A stretch of 64,000 bases of DNA, taken from positions 1 to 64,000 of the forward strand of contig JADIIX010000040.1 of the NCBI GenBank assembly GCA_027604505.1, in the 5' to 3' direction. Numbering within the stretch: position 1 is the first letter of the stretch; each line of letters opens with the position of its first letter. The notes below the pieces were generated by a model that searched no databases, was not told the origin of the DNA, and saw nothing but the letters and a program-made list of their open reading frames with translations. Below are positions 57,774-64,000 of this stretch, piece after piece. Both the position numbers and the translations under genes were made by a program. The stretch is from Gonapodya sp. JEL0774. Its lineage: Eukaryota; Monoblepharomycota; Monoblepharidomycetes; Monoblepharidales; Gonapodyaceae.

Positions 57774-59413
57774 TATCCTGGGCACTGCAAATGAAGTTCG
57801 GATTCCGGACCTGAGTACTCGTCAGGGACAGTCGGTTGGGGGACATGCCCCACAACGTATGTAATACGTGGGCCAAGGAAACAGCTGCAAGAGTCACATT
57901 AGCAAAGACAAGTTAAAAAATCGTATTTCGCAGTTTCAAGCGTGTGCTCTATGCTCTTGGTTCAAAAACGGAATGGGGACGTCCACAACAGAAGTCACAG
58001 AAATGAAAGCCAACGGCGATACGTATAGAGTCAACATGGTTATCCAAGCGTAGATCCACACTAGGTGAGTTCTTTGTGAATTCATTGAGTTCTGCCAAGA
58101 TGAACAAAACAACATCGACGCGAACCAATTGGACTCCATGATCAAAGAAGACGTTTCAACCAGAAGAGCGCTTGGCTTCCTCTTCGTTTAATCGTGATGA
58201 GTGTTGCGACTCAATACATTCAGTTGGCGTGAGAACACATCGACGCTCCAAACAACAAGTATATCAAGCCGGTAGAAATATATGGGGTCGAGCCCGAGCA
58301 CTGCATGACCGGACGAGGGATGGTGGCTGGTTGCGGGATGTCTTGGGCGATTTATTTCATTGCATGACTGTTGGAGGGCATCGGGCTTGATTGGTAGTCT
58401 GTCCTTTGCGACCTGCTGCAGTACCCGTTTCCACCACTCCATCTGTAAGTTCGTAGAGAACCCTCTAGTGTTCTTGTTGATTCTTCACAGATCATAGATC
58501 ATAGAAGTTAGTCGGCAGAGGAGACCAGGCTTCAAAGTATGTGTGCGAACCCACTAGTTCCTGCGTCTGCGCTTCACGGATCGCCAGTAAGCTCTGAAGG
58601 TCGTGTAAGAGGCGATTGTAAAAGAATGCGAGGAGGGAATGTACGAAAGAGGGTGAAAGTCGACATTGGCGGTCTTCAAACGTCGCGGTGGGACTTGCTC
58701 GTCCAATTTGCGTCTCATTCCCGTCTTATACGCTCCCGATCAAGTGCCGTCCCACGCATGCGATTTGTTCCTCTCTGTCTATTTCCATTTTTGCTACACA
58801 GAAGTGCTCTACGCACCTCGGTTGGGACCGGGAAGTGTGTAGAAGGTGCCGAGGATCTTGGGTCGACAGCATATCAGAGGACGTGGAGAGTACATGTCAA
58901 TGACTCTCTTACATTCAATAAGCCACTTACTACGTTGCAGTACTCGGTGCATTGTCTCTGTGTGGTGTCTTTTCCCTGCCAATCGCAAACATCACCAGAC
59001 GTGGTTTAGAACACGGATTGATAAGCGGTTGTATTTGCTCACATTTATCTCTCTCATCGTTCTTCGATGAAGGAAAATTGCTCTTTGAGGAGACCCCACG
59101 TTTGAAACTACAGACGTTTGTGAACCAACTCGGTGGGGACGGTGGGGTCGTTGAATTCTGTTGGGCTTTGTCCACCTGTCCTCTGCAAATCACTCGCCCC
59201 GACAAAGACTTCGCTTCTCACCGGACAACATCCCGGAGGAGCGTTGCTGAAGATTCGCGTCTTCAGGGCCCAATCAAAGCCGTGATTCGTGCTTCCGCAG
59301 CAGCTCGTCTCCCGACTGGTCACAGTTCACCCGGGAACATCCATCCGTTTCCATTGTTTCGCCCGACCGGACCATTCGAACCTCTATTTTTCTGAGCACT
59401 TTTCATCGCAGCA
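57774..59413. other. Long divergent intergenic region upstream of CUL1
   Basis: 1.64 kb between divergent starts. Minus-strand frames at 57936-58145 (one hydrophobic helix, LVWIYAWITMLTLYVSPLAF) and 57790-57897 could be extra 5' exons of the membrane protein gene; I could not join them convincingly. Plus-strand frames at 58539-59395 overlap each other in different phases and look non-coding. The rest should be promoter and CUL1 leader. Confidence 0.4.
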
Positions 59414-63107
<3,694 letters not shown>

Positions 63108-63240
63108 GGGGTTACATTTCTGAGTTAAATGTACTCCAAGGGTTTCCGGGGGGGTATCGTGAATAGATTTCATTCCCGTGAATCGACAAAAGACAACTCT
63201 ATCAACAGCTAATATAAAAGAGAGCCTGCAGTCGAAACAA

Positions 63241-64000
63241 TTACTTAGCTACGGCCGGCTCTGGTGCTGCGGCGCCCGCCGATTGCATTCCAAACCATTC
63301 CAACATCGACATCTTCTTTTCCTTCATCTCTCTCATCTGCTTCTCGATTTCTTCAATCTGCTGCTTCCTTTGCTCCTCAGCCAGCTTTTTGAAGTTCTCC
63401 TGGTCCTTCAAGAATGTTTCTCGCATGGCCCGTGTTTGCGCGTCCATAATGTCAAAAGGTGTGGGCCCCAACACTGGGTCAACATTGTCCGTCAAAATCG
63501 CAGGCTGCTGCTCTAACATGCCTCTCCCGCGTCCAAACAAACCCTGCGTGACTCTCGCGACTGGATTGGAAGCATTTGCCGCTTGCGTCCGTTCAAGTTC
63601 CTCGCGGCGCTTGCGATCGTAGTCGTCGCGGAGCTTCTTTTGCCAGCGAGCAAACTCGGCGGGAACGTCTTTGCCGATGTAAGAGTGGAGAACGGGCCGG
63701 ACGTCCTCAACTCCAGAGAGAGCGAGCACTACGAATGGGGACGCGTTCCGGTGAGGCGAAAGTGGAGTGAAGAATGCGCTGCACAACTTACTTTCCAAGA
63801 AGGGAATCAGCTTGAGCAATCCATCGTCAACAGTGCTCCCATCCCATTTAGGAACAATAATAGCATTATCCCTCTGGAGCTTTATCGCTCTTTCGTCGAC
63901 GTCGATAGCAATCACTTTCTTGAGGTCGCGATTCAGATGAGACAAGTCCTTCTGATGTACGCCATCGACGTATTTTGTGGAGTCACGATAAAGGCGATAC
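63241..64000 (-). CDS. TIM50: TIM50, mitochondrial inner-membrane import receptor (3' part)
   Basis: Receptor of the TIM23 translocase in the intermembrane space, with an inactive FCP1-like phosphatase fold. The frame enters from the right edge as YRLYRDSTKYVDGVHQKDLS, then HLNRDLKKVIAIDVDERAIK and AIIVPKWDGSTVDDGLLKLI PFLE (spaced across a turn), an intron at about 63731-63791, VEDVRPVLHSYIGKDVPAEF and ARWQKKLRDDYDRKRREELE. The C-terminal coiled coil (EEQRKQQIEEIEKQMREMKE) ends in PEPAVAK with TAA at 63241-63243. The presequence, TM helix and first half of the phosphatase fold lie beyond the window. It is convergent with CUL1, 133 bp apart. Confidence 0.92.
   Translation of the reverse strand, partial: YRLYRDSTKYVDGVHQKDLSHLNRDLKKVIAIDVDERAIKLQRDNAIIVPKWDGSTVDDGLLKLIPFLESKLCSAFFTPLSPHRNASPFVVLALSGVEDVRPVLHSYIGKDVPAEFARWQKKLRDDYDRKRREELERTQAANASNPVARVTQGLFGRGRGMLEQQPAILTDNVDPVLGPTPFDIMDAQTRAMRETFLKDQENFKKLAEEQRKQQIEEIEKQMREMKEKKMSMLEWFGMQSAGAAAPEPAVAK

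Noticed and set aside
57790-58145. Extra upstream exons for the membrane spermidine-synthase-like gene
   Set aside because: A hydrophobic helix is present, but I could not find a splice path with matching phase into the multi-TM exon, so it is noted rather than called.
58539-59395. Plus-strand open frames of 70-156 codons before CUL1
   Set aside because: They overlap in different phases, have no domain or splice partner, and lie where the CUL1 leader and promoter should be.

Overview
This is a gene-dense stretch of nuclear DNA from a fungus. Genes are broken by many short introns (mostly about 45-110 nt, GT/AG), and the gene set is that of a fungal core genome: UTP20, VPS1, TLG2, THOC3, PBP1/ataxin-2, eIF3c, IMP3, a DEAH/RHA helicase, CDC5/CEF1, CUL1 and TIM50. 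A Fanzor-type RNA-guided nuclease gene in a DNA transposon, a cellulose-synthase-like GT2 enzyme and a GPI-anchored GH26 enzyme point to an early-diverging lineage, possibly a chytrid. That placement is inference.

Layout. 1-0.55 kb: 3' exons of an unrecognised nuclear coiled-coil gene. 1.5-4.1 kb: major-facilitator permease of the allantoate/anion:cation type. 4.4-5.7 kb: TLG2/syntaxin-16 SNARE. 6-15.3 kb (minus): UTP20, with one 5.2-kb exon. 15.5-18.6 kb: VPS1 dynamin. 19-20.4 kb: THO subunit THOC3. 20.7-25.2 kb (minus): PBP1/ataxin-2. 25.6-29.9 kb (minus): eIF3c with a greatly expanded N-terminus. 30.3-37.0 kb: mobile block with an intronless IS630/Tc1-mariner DDE transposase and, 117 bp downstream on the same strand, a ten-exon gene for a 1,614-residue Fanzor protein. 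37.3-38.1 kb: IMP3. 38.3-39.6 kb: formate/nitrite transporter with a mitochondrial-looking N-terminus. 40.0-40.6 kb (minus): GyrI-like domain protein. 40.8-45.0 kb (minus): DEVH-box helicase. 45.3-47.9 kb (minus): CDC5/CEF1. 48.8-51.4 kb (minus): cellulose-synthase-like GT2. 52.3-54.3 kb (minus): GH26. 55.4-57.8 kb (minus): multi-TM protein with a spermidine-synthase-like domain. 59.4-63.1 kb: CUL1. 63.2 kb to the end (minus): 3' part of TIM50.

The most interesting region is 30-37.2 kb. The Fanzor reading frame stays open through nine inferred introns with matching phases. It ends in a RuvC core: a RuvC-I Asp, a DEYMTSK segment with the likely relocated catalytic Glu, a CPCC/CRMC zinc ribbon and a RuvC-III Asp. 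A perfect 18-bp inverted repeat straddles one of its 3' splice sites, and the 3' flank has small hairpins and a short T-rich tandem repeat where a guide (omega) RNA would be expected. The element lies between the divergent 5' ends of eIF3c and IMP3, so it probably split their former shared promoter region.

The remaining genes are independent housekeeping units. Thematic pairs are UTP20 with IMP3 (small-subunit processome), CDC5 with THOC3 and the helicase (RNA processing/export), VPS1 with TLG2 (Golgi-endosome traffic), and GT2 with GH26 (cell wall). Exon boundaries were inferred by eye from splice consensus and reading-frame continuity.
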